From Nemertoderma westbladi (Eukaryota > Xenacoelomorpha > Nemertodermatida > Nemertodermatidae): a DNA stretch of 64,000 nucleotides. The notes beneath the pieces were generated by a model that saw only the letters and a program-made list of their open reading frames with translations, was not told the origin of the DNA and made no database searches. Shown one piece after another: positions 50,631 to 62,598 of this stretch; the stretch's first letter is position 1; each line of letters begins with the position of its first letter. The translations under genes and the position numbers were made by a program. The stretch covers positions 17,727-81,726 of the forward strand of contig JAUCBJ010006059.1 in the NCBI GenBank assembly GCA_032718475.1. The letters run 5' to 3'.

Positions 50631-51374
50631 ATGGCAAGTTTCGCTAAAGCCCACAAGTCGCAACAAAGAGAACATCGCGAACGGAGTCAACCCTCGCAGC
50701 GAAACCACCTCGGGTTACTCGAGAAGAAACGAGACTACAAACACCGATCCCGTAATTACCACCAAAAGCAGGATAAAATAAAACAATTACATAGATTGGC
50801 CGAGGAGAAAAATCCGGATGAGTTTTACTTCCACATGGTAAAAACCCAACTGGAAGATGGTCGGCATATGGAGGCCCAAGAGAGTGAGGAACTGTCTAGC
50901 GAACAGAAATTCTTGATGACAACTCGCGACATAAAATACGTCGCGCTGAAACGACAACAAGAAGCAAAGAAAGTAGAGAAACTTAAGGCGAATCTACACT
51001 TAATTAGCGTTGGAGGGCAAGAGCGACTAAATAAACACACAGTATTCGTAGATTCGGATGAGGAATTCCACGAGGCGAGTTACTTTAATACGGCCCCGGA
51101 ATTGGTAGATCGAACGTTTAATCGCCCCACCGCTCAACAGCTTAGCGATCGACAACTACAAGAAATTCCACCCGCGGGGAAAATGAACACGGCTAAAGCG
51201 TATAGGAGGTTGATAGCGCACGCTAAGCGGGAGCGGCAGCTAGCGGGGGTGGAGGCCAAAATGCAGGTCCGGAAGGATTTAATGGATAAACATAAAACGC
51301 AACGGAAACTAATAGTCCCCGCAACCGCAGATACAGCCGCCATTTATAGGTGGAAAACTAGACGATATAAATAG
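50631..51374 (+). CDS. UTP11-type U3 snoRNA-associated protein, single-exon
   Basis: 247 residues (human about 253). UTP11 is a nucleolar component of the small-subunit processome, needed for 18S rRNA maturation. Visible family features in order are KSQQREHRERSQP (9-21) and HLGLLEKKRDYKHR (26-39). NPDEFYFHM (61-69) and TTRDIKYVALKRQQEAKKVEKL (97-118) follow. Next come NKHTVFVDSDEEF (134-146), TAPELVDRTFNRP (154-166), RKDLMDK (214-220) and the basic end AIYRWKTRRYK. It is lysine/arginine-rich throughout, as expected for an RNA-bound nucleolar protein. ATG context is AACAGAATGG. It has no introns. Confidence 0.95.
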   Translation: MASFAKAHKSQQREHRERSQPSQRNHLGLLEKKRDYKHRSRNYHQKQDKIKQLHRLAEEKNPDEFYFHMVKTQLEDGRHMEAQESEELSSEQKFLMTTRDIKYVALKRQQEAKKVEKLKANLHLISVGGQERLNKHTVFVDSDEEFHEASYFNTAPELVDRTFNRPTAQQLSDRQLQEIPPAGKMNTAKAYRRLIAHAKRERQLAGVEAKMQVRKDLMDKHKTQRKLIVPATADTAAIYRWKTRRYK

Positions 51375-51436
51375 AATCGCGTTACAGTGGCGGTGGCAGG
51401 ACTATAGGACTACAGCTGGGTAGGAGTCGTTAGAGA

Positions 51437-51456
51437 AATAAACATCCAATAATAAA
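51437..51456 (+). terminator. Polyadenylation signals of UTP11
   Basis: AATAAA at 51437-51442 and again at 51451-51456, 60-80 bp after the stop codon. Confidence 0.65.
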
Positions 51457-51764
51457 TATAACGTGTTTCTATGTTATTACATTTGTTATTATCTGTTACA
51501 TTTATATTTATTTCAGTTCATAAATATTGGTATACAACTTGTCGATCATATAATATAGAAAGTACAGTGTGTTGTTGAACACACAGATGGTTGTCATTGT
51601 TAGACGAACGAACGATTGAATGAAAATGAAATCACGAAAATTCGTTACATTGTAACACGTGCCGTCGTGCGTGTAAGTTTTATTTACTTATTGATAGAGA
51701 AGAAACTGATGACAAAGTGCATTTGTAAACTATTGTTGTTAGAAAAAAATGCATTTTTTGGGAT

Positions 51765-54700
51765 GTATCCTTCGGGTTGCCTCCGGTAGAGAGGAGCCTT
51801 CGGGTTGCCTCTGGTAGAGAGGGGCCTTTGGGTTGCCTCAGGTAGTGCGGAGCCTTCGGGTGGCCTCAGGTAGAGAGGAGCCTTCGGGTTACCTCTGGTA
51901 GAGAGGAACCTTTGGGTTACCTCAGGTAGTGCGGAGCCTTCGGGTGGCCTCAGGTAGAGAGGAGCCTTCGGGTTACCTCTGGTAGAGAGGAACCTTTGGG
52001 TTGCCTCTGGTAGAGAGGAGCCTTCATGCTGCCTCAGGTAGAGAGGAGCCTTCGGGTTACCTCTGGTAGAGAGGAGCCTTCGGTTTGGTTCTACTAGAGA
52101 GGAGCCTTCGGGTTGCCTCTGGTAGAGAGGAGCCTTCGGGTGGCCTCCTGTAGAGAGGAGCCTTCGGGTTGCCTCAGGTAGAGAGGAGCCTTTGGGTTGC
52201 CTCAGGTAGAGAGGAGCCTTCGGGTTGCCTCTGGTAGAGAGGAGCCTTCGGGTTGCCTCAGGTAGAGAGGAGCCTTCGGTTTGGTTCTACTAGAGAGGAG
52301 CCTTTGGGTTGCCTCTGGTAGAGAGGAGCCTTTGGGTGGCCTCAGGTAGTGCGGAGCCTTCGGGTGGCCTCAGGTAGAGAGGAGCCTTCGGGTTACCTCT
52401 GGTAGAGAGGAACCTTTGGGTTGCCTCTGGTAGAGAGGAGCCTTCATGCTGCCTCAGGTAGAGAGGAGCCTTCGGGTTACCTCTGGTAGAGAGGAGCCTT
52501 CGGGTTGCCTCTGGTAGAGAGGAGCCTTTGGGTTGCCTCAGGTAGAGAGGAGCCTTCGGGTTGCCTCTGGTAGAGAGGAGCCTTCGGGTTGCCTCTGGTA
52601 GAGAGGAGCCTTCGGTTTGGTTCTACTAGAGAGGAGCCTTCGGGTTGCCTCTGGTAGAGAGGAGCCTTCGGGTTGCCTCTGGTAGAGAGGAGCCTTCGGT
52701 TTGGTTCTACTAGAGAGGAGCCTTCGGGTTGCCTCTGGTAGAGAGGAGCCTTCGGGTGGCCTCCTGTAGAGAGGAGCCTTCGGTTTGGTTCTACTAGAGA
52801 GGAGCCTTTGGGTTGCCTCTGGTAGAGAGGAGCCTTTGGGTTGCCTCCGGTAGAGAGGAGCCTTTGGGTTGCCTCCGGTAGAGAGGATCCTTTGGGTTGC
52901 CTCCGGTAGAGAGGAGCCTTCGGGTTGCCTCTGGTAGAGAGGAGCCTTTGGGTTGCCTCTGGTAGAGAGGAGCCTTTGGGTTGCCTCAGGTAGAGAGGAG
53001 CCTTCGGGTTGCCTCCGGTAGAGAGGCGCCTTTGGGTTGCCTCCGGTAGAGAGGAGCCTTTGGGTTGCCTCCGGTAGAGAGGAGCCTTTGGGTTGCCTCC
53101 GGTAGAGAGGAGCCTTTGGGTTGCCTCCGGTAGAGAGGAGCCTTTGGGTTGCCTCTGGTAGAGAGGAGCCTTTGGGTTGCCTCAGGTAGAGAGGAGCCTT
53201 CGGGTTGCCTCTGGTAGAGAGGAGCCTTCGGTTTGGTTCTACTAGAGAGGAGCCTTTGGGTTGCCTCTGGTAGAGAGGAGCCTTTGGGTTGCCTCCGGTA
53301 GAGAGGAGCCTTTGGGTTGCCTCCGGTAGAGAGGAGCCTTTGGGTTGCCTCCGGTAGAGAGGAGCCTTCGGGTTGCCTCTGGTAGAGAGGAGCCTTCGGG
53401 TTGCCTCTGGTAGAGAGGAGCCTTCGGTTTGGTTCTACTAGAGAGGAGCCTTCGGGTTGCCTCTGGTAGAGAGGAGCCTTCGGGTTGCCTCTGGTAGAGA
53501 GGAGCCTTCGGTTTGGTTCTACTAGAGAGGAGCCTTCGGGTTGCCTCTGGTAGAGAGGAGCCTTCGGGTGGCCTCCTGTAGAGAGGAGCCTTCGGTTTGG
53601 TTCTACTAGAGAGGAGCCTTTGGGTTGCCTCTGGTAGAGAGGAGCCTTTGGGTTGCCTCCGGTAGAGAGGAGCCTTTGGGTTGCCTCCGGTAGAGAGGAT
53701 CCTTTGGGTTGCCTCCGGTAGAGAGGAGCCTTCGGGTTGCCTCTGGTAGAGAGGAGCCTTTGGGTTGCCTCTGGTAGAGAGGAGCCTTTGGGTTGCCTCA
53801 GGTAGAGAGGAGCCTTCGGGTTGCCTCCGGTAGAGAGGCGCCTTTGGGTTGCCTCCGGTAGAGAGGAGCCTTTGGGTTGCCTCCGGTAGAGAGGAGCCTT
53901 TGGGTTGCCTCCGGTAGAGAGGAGCCTTTGGGTTGCCTCCGGTAGAGAGGAGCCTTTGGGTTGCCTCTGGTAGAGAGGAGCCTTTGGGTTGCCTCAGGTA
54001 GAGAGGAGCCTTCGGGTTGCCTCTGGTAGAGAGGAGCCTTCGGGTTGCCTCAGGTAGAGAGGAGCCTTCGGTTTGGTTCTACTAGAGAGGAGCCTTTGGG
54101 TTGCCTCTGGTAGAGAGGAGCCTTTGGGTTGCCTCCGGTAGAGAGGAGCCTTTGGGTTGCCTCCGGTAGAGAGGAGCCTTTGGGTTGCCTCCGGTAGAGA
54201 GGAGCCTTCGGGTTGCCTCTGGTAGAGAGGAGCCTTTGGGTTGCCTCTGGTAGAGAGGAGCCTTTGGGTTGCCTCAGGTAGAGAGGAGCCTTCGGGTTGC
54301 CTCCGGTAGAGAGGAGCCTTTGGGTTGCCTCCGGTAGAGAGGAGCCTTTGGGTTGCCTCCGGTAGAGAGGAGCCTTCGGGTTGCCTCTGGTAGAGAGGAG
54401 CCTTTGGGTTGCCTCTGGTAGAGAGGAGCCTTCGGGTTGCCTCAGGTAGAGAGGAGCCTTCGGTTTGGTTCTACTAGAGAGGAGCCTTTGGGTTGCCTCT
54501 GGTAGAGAGGAGCCTTTGGGTTGCCTCCGGTAGAGAGGCGCCTTTGGGTTGCCTCCGGTAGAGAGGAGCCTTTGGGTTGCCTCCGGTAGAGAGGAGCCTT
54601 TGGGTTGCCTCCGGTAGAGAGGAGCCTTCGGGTTGCCTCTGGTAGAGAGGAGCCTTTGGGTTGCCTCTGGTAGAGAGGAGCCTTTGGGTTGCCTCAGGTA

Positions 54701-55818
54701 GAGAGGAGCCTTCGGGTTGCCTCCGGTAGAGAGGCGCCTTTGGGTTGCCTCCGGTAGAGAGGAGCCTTTGGGTTGCCTCCGGTAGAGAGGAGCCTTTGGG
54801 TTGCCTCCGGTAGAGAGGAGCCTTCGGGTTGCCTCTGGTAGAGAGGAGCCTTTGGGTTGCCTCTGGTAGAGAGGAGCCTTCGGTTTGGTTCTACTAGAGA
54901 GGAGCCTTTGGGTTGCCTCTGGTAGAGAGGAGCCTTTGGGTTGCGTCTGGTAGAGAGGACCCTTTGGGTTGCTCTGGACGAGAGGAGCCTTTGGGTTGCC
55001 TCAGGTAGAGAGGAGCCTTCGGGTTGCCTCCGGTAGAGAGGCGCCTTTGGGTTGCCTCCGGTAGAGAGGAGCCTTTGGGTTGCCTCAGGTAGAGAGGAGC
55101 CTTCGGGTTGCCTCCGGTAGAGAGGCGCCTTTGGGTTGCCTCCGGTAGAGAGGAGCCTTTGGGTTGCCTCCGGTAGAGAGGAGCCTTTGGGTTGCCTCCG
55201 GTAGAGAGGAGCCTTCGGGTTGCCTCTGGTAGAGAGGAGCCTTTGGGTTGCCTCTGGTAGAGAGGAGCCTTCGGTTTGGTTCTACTAGAGAGGAGCCTTT
55301 GGGTTGCCTCTGGTAGAGAGGAGCCTTTGGGTTGCGTCTGGTAGAGAGGACCCTTTGGGTTGCTCTGGACGAGAGGAGCCTTTGGGTTGCCTCAGGTAGA
55401 GAGGAGCCTTCGGGTTGCCTCCGGTAGAGAGGCGCCTTTGGGTTGCCTCCGGTAGAGAGGAGCCTTTGGGTTGCCTCCGGTAGAGAGGAGCCTTTGGGTT
55501 GCCTCAGGTAGAGAGGAGCCTTCGGTTTGGTTCTACTAGAGAGGAGCCTTTGGGTTGCCTCTGGTAGAGAGGCGCCTTTGGGTTGCCTCCGGTAGAGAGG
55601 AGCCTTTGGGTTGCCTCCGGTAGAGAGGAGCCTTCGGGTTGCCTCTGGTAGAGAGGAGCCTTTGGGTTGCCTCTGGTAGAGAGGAGCCTTCGGGTTGCCT
55701 CCGGTAGAGAGGAGCCTTTGGGTTGCCTCTGGTAGAGAGGAGCCTTTGGGTTGCCTCTGGACGAGAGGAGCCTTTGGGTTGCCCCTGGACGAGAGGAGCC
55801 TTCGGGTTGCCTCCGGTA
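51765..55818. repeat. 28-bp minisatellite, about 145 units
   Basis: The unit is GAGCCTTCGGGTTGCCTC then TGGTAGAGAG. A distinct variant unit (CCTTCGGTTTGGTTCTACTA) recurs at least 14 times, and long runs of the same variant order are repeated (for example 52600-53200 resembles 53430-54020), showing higher-order block duplication. Read on the minus strand, units give RQPEGSSL / ATRRLLST repeats, with no start or family support. It lies between UTP11 and the visible DNAJA2-like exons. Confidence 0.92.
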
Positions 55819-55849
55819 CTTTACCGGTTCACCCTCTGATACTAATTTG

Positions 55850-55873
55850 CCCCCCCCCCCCCCCCCCCCCCCC
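55850..55873. repeat. Poly-C tract
   Basis: Twenty-four consecutive C, ending in CTTAA, just right of the 28-bp array. Confidence 0.9.
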
Positions 55874-57344
55874 TTAATAAAAAAAAATGCTTGAAAAAAA
55901 CAATTCTGGCAACAATGATGTGGCAGTGTGGGGTCTGGACCGGTTGTCTGTCTCAATGTTTAAACGTCACTGTTTCAACACTGTCGCGGTCGAATTTGAT
56001 GAAATTTCGTATGCGTGAAGAAGTAAACGAAAGGTTTAGGTAGTCAGTATGTGTTTGCCCTTATAATAATCAGCTTTAGGGATGGTGGTCATTTGCCTCG
56101 CTTTCACTTAGTTTTGCTGCCAAACACTTGCTCCAACCTTTATTTTTATTTTTGCTACCCCGACAAATGTTCTGACATCCCCCTATCATTGTTGTTTTAA
56201 AGACCTACGTAAACCTGCCTACATTGCTACATTCACCATACACGTGCAGTGCACTTACGACGTGTTGGCTACACCAGTGTTAGAACAGTTAGCCCCACCC
56301 CCCCCCCCCCCCCACCCCCTCCGGACAGTCTAGCATAGGCTACTGTCAACTCTCCCATAACCGTCTATACCAAGACAAACTTACATGACGTAGCCTCCAT
56401 GTAAGCTATACCTCTACGCAAAAGATATACCCGACTGGAATTTGTTAGACTGTGTGTTCTGGTGGTGGTCGGGTTAGCCGGTAGGCTACCTAACACTATA
56501 ACATAACTAACTAATAATGGCGCTATGATGAGTAGAGTCTACCAGTATAGGGGCGGGCCGCTAAACCGTGCCATATAATTAAATGCTGAGCGTAGAAAAG
56601 CGTTGGGTCATTCTCAACAAAAGTGGCCAAAACCGACTTAGAAATTGTCCGGAACGTAATTTCTGTTTAGATTGGTGAATTTTTAAACGGTAAAATGTTT
56701 TATATATGAAACTAGGCCTGAAAATTCTGCTCATCATGTTTTCAGGGTTGAAAAATCCCTGCATATTACCATATTTCTCTGTCAAACGCTAAAAAATAGC
56801 ATTTTTAACACTTGTTTAAAGAATTTGCATAACATTTAGAGAGCAGTAGAATGACCCCATTATGGTCCTTGGTGTACAAACTATATATCATTCGGAAGCT
56901 TGAAAAATTTCCTACATTCTCAGATCAGTTTTTGGAGGATACAAATACTTCCGTTCCAGTAACAGCATAAAATATTATTAAATTTCAATATGACCCCTGT
57001 AATGTCCCAAATGTTCAATAGAGGTTCGAAAGAAGCTATAAGAAGTTATCAGTCGGTATGATGATGCGCAAATCCAGCCTCAATTATTACAGAACACAAT
57101 AAAAAAAACCTTATTGAAAACGATCCAGTAGTTGCCGAGATTTTAACATCTATATGTGACAAACCCGGTATGTTCAAGATGTTTTGTCCCATGTTTTCCA
57201 TTACTAATTCTGCATATAAATTTGCATGTAACATTTTGAATTAACAAAGTAAAGTTATTATAGCAGATTAAAACATGGGCAATACAGCCATTGTTACTTC
57301 CAACTTCAATATTAAAGTGTGCTCCCTACACATTCAATATCAAG
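55874..57344. other. No gene seen
   Basis: I looked here on the minus strand for the C-terminal exons of the DNAJA2-like gene and found none. A second poly-C run is at 56298-56313. Confidence 0.5.
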
Positions 57345-58155
57345 ATCAATTTGTCCCTCCATGTAATGGCCCTGTAATTGTCCCACAAATTACGTGTGCG
57401 AGATGCCATTACAGTGAGGGACTGTCCCTTCTCTGTAATGGCAAATTTAGTATTGATTCTATGGCACACTAATTGGTGGGAAATTTGAAAAGCATCTGTA
57501 TTTGGTCATTTAATTTCAGGACTTAACTTTTCTGTTTTAATTAACTTACACCGTACCATTCTACTAACATAGACTAATTTTGGTCCGTTAAATTTACAAA
57601 ATGGAAACACGAAACCATGCCTTCCACCATGCGAACTATTATGTACGAAGCATTCAAGTGCAGTGAAAGACTTCGCGATTTTAGATTTTACAGGGTTTGA
57701 TATGTCGGATGCTGAACTTTACCCCTCAATTGATTCTCTCCAATTTTTGTCTGAATGAAAACTTTATATAATTTCGAAGTTTATTGAATTTCGAATTCAC
57801 TCTGTCCGAACTAATTTTGTTTCTAGGCTATTGTAGCAACTTACGAATAGTTTGGAATTGTCTGATTTTGGTTTCTTTTCTGTGGTCGATTATATTAATT
57901 TTTAAAAATAATACACAATTTTGACAAAACTTATCTTTCTCGGAAAACTTACTAAAAAGTTATGTATGGAAAATTAACTAAATACATACGTACATGACTA
58001 TTATATTGTTACAATTTGTGGGGACATCGCATTACACGGTAGGCCTACCAATAGAGATATATGAATATATTGTTACAGGGCTGGGACATCGCATTACAGG
58101 GGCAATTTACAGCCTAAAAATTCGTATTACATGGAGGGACAAACCATTACAGGCG
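57345..58155. repeat. Loose inverted-repeat pair
   Basis: TTTGTCCCTCCATGTAATGG and GCCCTGTAATTGTCCC (57350-57385) are the inverse of GGGGCAATTTACAG and TTACATGGAGGGACAAACC (58098-58145). GGGACATCGCATTACA recurs at 58020 and 58083. Probably the ends of a decayed element of about 0.8 kb. The frame 57994-58344 crosses one end and is not considered real. Confidence 0.5.
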
Positions 58156-58385
58156 GGACACATACTTTACCTTGATTATTTCTTTAAGATTTTATCTAAC
58201 ATCTCGGAGATTGTCACCATTGAATTGTCCTTAAAAAATGCTTTCAGAATATATATAGTTTTGTATGGTTTCAATGGAGTTGAAATTTCAGGAATATTTC
58301 AGTTCTATTTGGCCACTTTCGGTGAGAATCACCCTAATAAATAATCAATATTATATTATTATTAGGTTAATTGGTTTATGCTAAC

Positions 58386-58528
58386 CTGTTCGTCACCATC
58401 TCCTCTGAATGTTATTCTCTGGCCGTGCTTCATTCCAGGGTCCACATGCACCTCTAATATCTTCGTCTCCTTTGTTATCTTACTACCTGAACATGTTCTG
58501 CATTTATCCTTTTCACTTATTGATTCAC
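58386..58528 (-). CDS. DNAJA2-like Hsp40, zinc-finger end / substrate-binding exon
   Basis: The minus-strand acceptor CTCTCAG precedes GT-GAA; with the G left by the previous exon this makes Gly. It reads ESISEKDKCRTCSGSKITKE then KILEVHVDPGMKHGQRITF and RGDGDEQ before donor GTTAGC. It contains the fourth zinc-binding C-x-x-C (CRTC) and the start of the C-terminal beta domain. KILEVHVDxGMKHGQxITF is diagnostic of class A DnaJ proteins. The phases fit the neighbouring exon exactly. The next exon downstream (lower coordinates) was not found in the window. Confidence 0.9.
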
Positions 58529-58748
58529 CTGAGAGAAATATTAAAATATATGACTACATACCGTAATTGAAGAGGATGAAAGGTCGTACATAAATATTAC
58601 AGATAGATATACCTTACGTCACAATCACAATTTACCTTATCTTGGGGAAATTTTACGGGAAATAAAAAACGTGCAAAGAGTGTACTCGCCACACTTGATA
58701 AGGCACCATCCCGCTTTAGGTGTACTAGCATTTATAGATTATGGACAT

Positions 58749-58800
58749 GTGGGGCGAGCCACGAAAGTAAGCGAGCTTAGCATACGGGTACCTCACTAAC
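58749..58800. mobile_element. End of a GTGGGGCGAG-family element
   Basis: GTGGGGCGAGCCACGAAAGT then AGCATACGGGTACC, matching the left end of 8705-8965. The opposite end is not evident. It lies within a DNAJA2-like intron. Confidence 0.5.
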
Positions 58801-59733
58801 TCAATCGGTGTGTCGGTTATTCTGTTGTTTTGTTATGTCAATAATAACTCAGCCAAATCGTAATGAAATCTATCCAAACTTGGTACACATGTTGTTTGGC
58901 AAAAGTTTAGAAATTTTCAAAGTTGTGTGGCCTTCGAGAATGTAAGATAAATTCAGTTAATTAATTAATGATTAATTCATTAATGTTGGTTAGGGTATAA
59001 ACAGCATTTTCAACATGACTTTTAATGGAAATTAATTATTTTATAGTATAAGATATAAATTACTTAAAATTATACAGCTGTAATCCCCATACCACATTCC
59101 ATTATAGTTTTTAATTAGTTCAAGTGATTTGCTCAATAAATGTGTTTTTAATTGATCTAAACGTAATTAAGTTATCAAAATGCATCCCGTCACTCTATAC
59201 TTCCACCTCCATCATTCCTTGGCATGCTTGCTATTGCCTAGCCTAGCTGCTGGCGCGGGGAACCAGTCCAACCACCTCAGCACTAATCGGCAATGGGTAA
59301 TCATAATTAATAGGACATAGGCACTAGTGTAAGGCGCCTGACTAATAAGTCAGCTTGCTTATTATTTATCTCGCAAAATGATCTAGTGCGTGACATACTT
59401 TATGAACGCCCCCTAAGTGTAGGTGTAAGTACGCGAAGATTTAACTTATCGCTATTTATTATTGGATCTGATTTAATTGTTATAATATTTTTCACCTACT
59501 AATTGAGTTGTTGCATTGTTTAGTTTTGAACCACTCAAATTTTATTGGGGCTACGTGATGATATTTTCCAAAAGAAACAGCCTAGACCTTGTTTCTCGGG
59601 AATTTAAACCCAAAGCAGTTAAATTCTAATTTTTCGATGTTTTAGTTAAGCACGTATTTATGTAACTTTATTACCGGTACCTCGGTCAATATGTACGAAA
59701 GCTGAATAACAAACGCTGTAAATAATAATCTAC

Positions 59734-59951
59734 CTTGACCACCACAATCGTTACATGCGTGTTGAATCTGTTGCACCATTCCTGGCCCGAGTTGTCTCAT
59801 AGTTACTTTAATACCGCGTCCGTCGCACGATCTGCACTGCCTCCGACTGGTACCTGGTTTACAGCCCTCACCGTTGCACGCCCGGCATATTGTGTTTCTA
59901 CTCAATTGTAGTTTGGTTGTTTTACCCTGATAGAGATCCTCCAGAGACACC
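59734..59951 (-). CDS. DNAJA2-like Hsp40, zinc-finger exon
   Basis: The acceptor TTTTGTTCAG precedes G-GTG, which with the AG of the preceding exon gives Arg-Val. The 72 residues run VSLEDLYQGKTTKLQLSRN, then three zinc-binding motifs: CRACNGEG, CRSCDGRG and CNDCGGQG. QLGPGMVQQIQHAC lies between the second and third. The donor is CAAG|GTAGAT. KTTKLQLS and the spacing favour DNAJA2 over DNAJA1. This class works with Hsp70, presenting unfolded clients and stimulating its ATPase. Confidence 0.93.
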
Positions 59952-61370
59952 CTGAACAAAATAAATAATCAATAAATTAAATAATCAATAAGAGCATCTC
60001 AGATAGAGCGAACGTGGTCGGAGAGCGACGAGGTGCTGAGAGATACTTGTTGCGTTACTTTTTTGGGTGGATTAATTTAGACCTGGGGTGATATGCACAA
60101 ATTTAGAATAGAATGAGTTTAATTAGTTCACTAATTAGTGTAGACTCAGTCTAGAGTTAGATCAGTCTAATTTCTATATGCACCAACATTTTTGCTATTC
60201 GTGGTTTTAGTTGAATAAATACCTTCAAAAAATGACTAAAATATTAACAGGATGTTGATACTATGTGTGGCAGACGGTAGTTTTGAAAACATTCTAAAAT
60301 TCTGGCGCTATTTATGCCCCTTTATCTTTCATAATTTGATCAAATTTTGAATTAAAAAATATCATATTCCAATCATATTTCAAAATTTGTTTTTTTAAGC
60401 TTAAGCAGAATTTTCTGGGCATTCGATTTCAGTTGTGTATTTTAATTATTAAAGGATAGAGGTAGAGGTTTCCTAAGAGCTTTCCTCTATCGATTCTTGT
60501 AGTTTTTGTTCCAAAATGTATGAACCGCACAGAGATATAATCTCACGGCATAAACTAAACGTTCTGTGAAATTTCACAGAATAACCTAAACGTGCTGTGA
60601 AATTTTACGGCATAAACTATACTGCCGAGAATTGAGGATATTTTTTTATTAACGTGTCCGTTGTGGGCCACCGTAATAAACAGCCTGTTACTTTATAATT
60701 CTTATATTTTGAGCACTATAAGTTCAATAAACTTTGAGATTTTGAGTGATAAAGGTACCAAATTAACTTTGTTCCTAACAGCAGCCATTAAATGATTATG
60801 CCCGATATTCGATATAGTGGGGGTAGCGAGCTGTTCCCATGACCGTAATGGGAAATAGTTTCTACGTGAAATCGAAAGTTAATTGCGTGTTAGAAAGATA
60901 TTCTAAGCATTTTTACAAATATAAAATATTCTTTGACACGCTCGGCTCACCCATAATAATATATTGCACTAATATCAAACTTTTACAAAGTTATTTTGCT
61001 AAGTTTTATGTACGACTTACCGCTTACGGCAGTACATGTATAATAATGTATATAATCTCCACTCGTTACTCAATCTTATTAACAACAGAATAGAATAGCA
61101 AATCTGCTGATTGTTTGGCTCGTAACTATTGGAAACATATCAGCAGCTGAGCAGAAACTAGAAAATTAGACACCTATTAATTAGCTGTCTAATATTTCTA
61201 TTCTAAAGTTGGTGCATAATGATTAGACTGAGCTGGTTCTAATTAGAACAGGTTACCTAGTTCAGACTAATTAAATCGCTTGGTGCATCTGCATACCACC
61301 CCTGATAATTGTATACCTGCATTGCATACCATTGCATACATAATATATTAAAACAATATATGTACAAAGT

Positions 61371-62598
61371 ATCTTCCATTGTGACTCACCTTAAGGGGGG
61401 GGGGGGGGGGGGGGGGTAGAACCCCCATGAACCTTTTTTTAATTAATTTAATTGATTAATTTTCATATTTTTAATTAGATATGGCTAATTAGGAAAAATG
61501 TTAATATTTATCAAAATTCCATAAGATAATTTTTAAAGAGCTTCCAAAGCTCGTTCGAATGAGCCATAAACGAAGAAAATTGGTTGAAAAATGACGGAGG
61601 AGTAGTAGTTTGAAAATGAAAAATGTCATTCCGAGAAAATGCCCTTCAAAGTTTAAACCGTCCCGCCAAAATTGGCTGTCTGTGTTCTGGTTGGTTAATT
61701 ATTTCTGGCATGAAGGATGCACACCAACGAGCTAAAATGTTCATTACTGGGGTTTTTGGGGTCGCTGATTTCATTTCCGATGTCAGTTTTAATTTTTGGT
61801 GGAATCTAGTCTATCTGTCTGTCGGTCTTCTGTCTTTCTTACAATTTGACGGACAGACCGTCATACAGAAAAACAGTGATAACTCGAGAACTGAAAGAGG
61901 TCTCACTAAGCGGTTTTCAGATTTGTAATCCTCATTAAATTCTGTTCTAGGTGAAATAAAGAAACAATAATTTGAAAATATTACCTGAGGGGGGGGGGGG
62001 GGGGGGGGAGGGGGGTACACCCCCCCCCCCCCCCCCCTTAATGAATGCAATGTATCTTCCATATTGAGACTCACCTTAATGGATTCGATGTATCTCCAAT
62101 ATTGGGACTCACCTTAATGGATTCGATGTATCTTCCATATTGGGACTCACCTTAATGGATGCAATGCATCTTCCATATTGGGACTCACCTTAATGGATGC
62201 AGTGTATCTTCCATATTGGGACTCACCTTAAGGGGTGCAATTTATCTTCCATATTGGGACTCACCTTAATGAATGCAATTTATCTTCCATATTGGGACTC
62301 ACCTTAATGGATGCAATGCATCTTCCATATTGGGACTCACCTTAATGGATTCGATGTATCTTCCATATTGGGACTCACCTTAATGGATGCAATTTATCTT
62401 CCATATTGGGACTCACCTTAATGGATGCAATTTATCTTACATATTGGGACTCACCTTAATGGATGCAATTTATCTTCCATATTGGGACCTTAATGGATGC
62501 AATTTATCTTCCATATTGGGACTCACCTTAATGAATGCAATTTATCTTCCATATTGGGACTCACCTTAAATGATGCATTGTATCTTCCCCCTTTCGTC
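61371..62598 (-). repeat. 38-bp minisatellite spanning a DNAJA2-like exon end and its 5' splice site (interrupted)
   Basis: On the minus strand the unit is GGAAGATAAATTGCATCCAT then TAAGGTGAGTCCCAATAT. The coding copy is the rightmost (62565 is the last exon base). Thirteen donors of GTGAGTCCC type lie at 62060-62564 including the real one, plus a fourteenth at about 61386. One unit (62480-62490) has lost its donor by a 5-base deletion. The exon-derived half of most units reads E-D-x-x-H-P-L in the gene's frame, so the seed was the exon end. The array is split by the 643-bp insertion 61395-62037. Confidence 0.93.
61391..62041. mobile_element. 643-bp insertion with TTAA duplication and poly-G/poly-C ends
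   Basis: TTAA occurs at 61391-61394 and 62038-62041. Between them a G22 run opens the insert (61395-61416) and a C18 run closes it (62020-62037). Each run is followed inward by the opposite base (G22-TAGAACCCCC on the left; on the minus strand G18-TGTACCCCCC on the right), so the ends are inverted repeats. Removing the insert and one TTAA restores a normal 38-bp unit (ACTCACCTTAATGAATGCAA). TTAA target duplication is typical of piggyBac-like elements; there is no transposase, so it is non-autonomous. Confidence 0.8.

Noticed and set aside
55504-55956. Minus-strand 150-codon ORF with Gly run
   Set aside because: Frame across the poly-C tract and the 28-bp array; no conserved feature.
57994-58344. 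116-codon plus-strand ORF
   Set aside because: Overlaps one arm of an inverted-repeat element and has no protein family signature.
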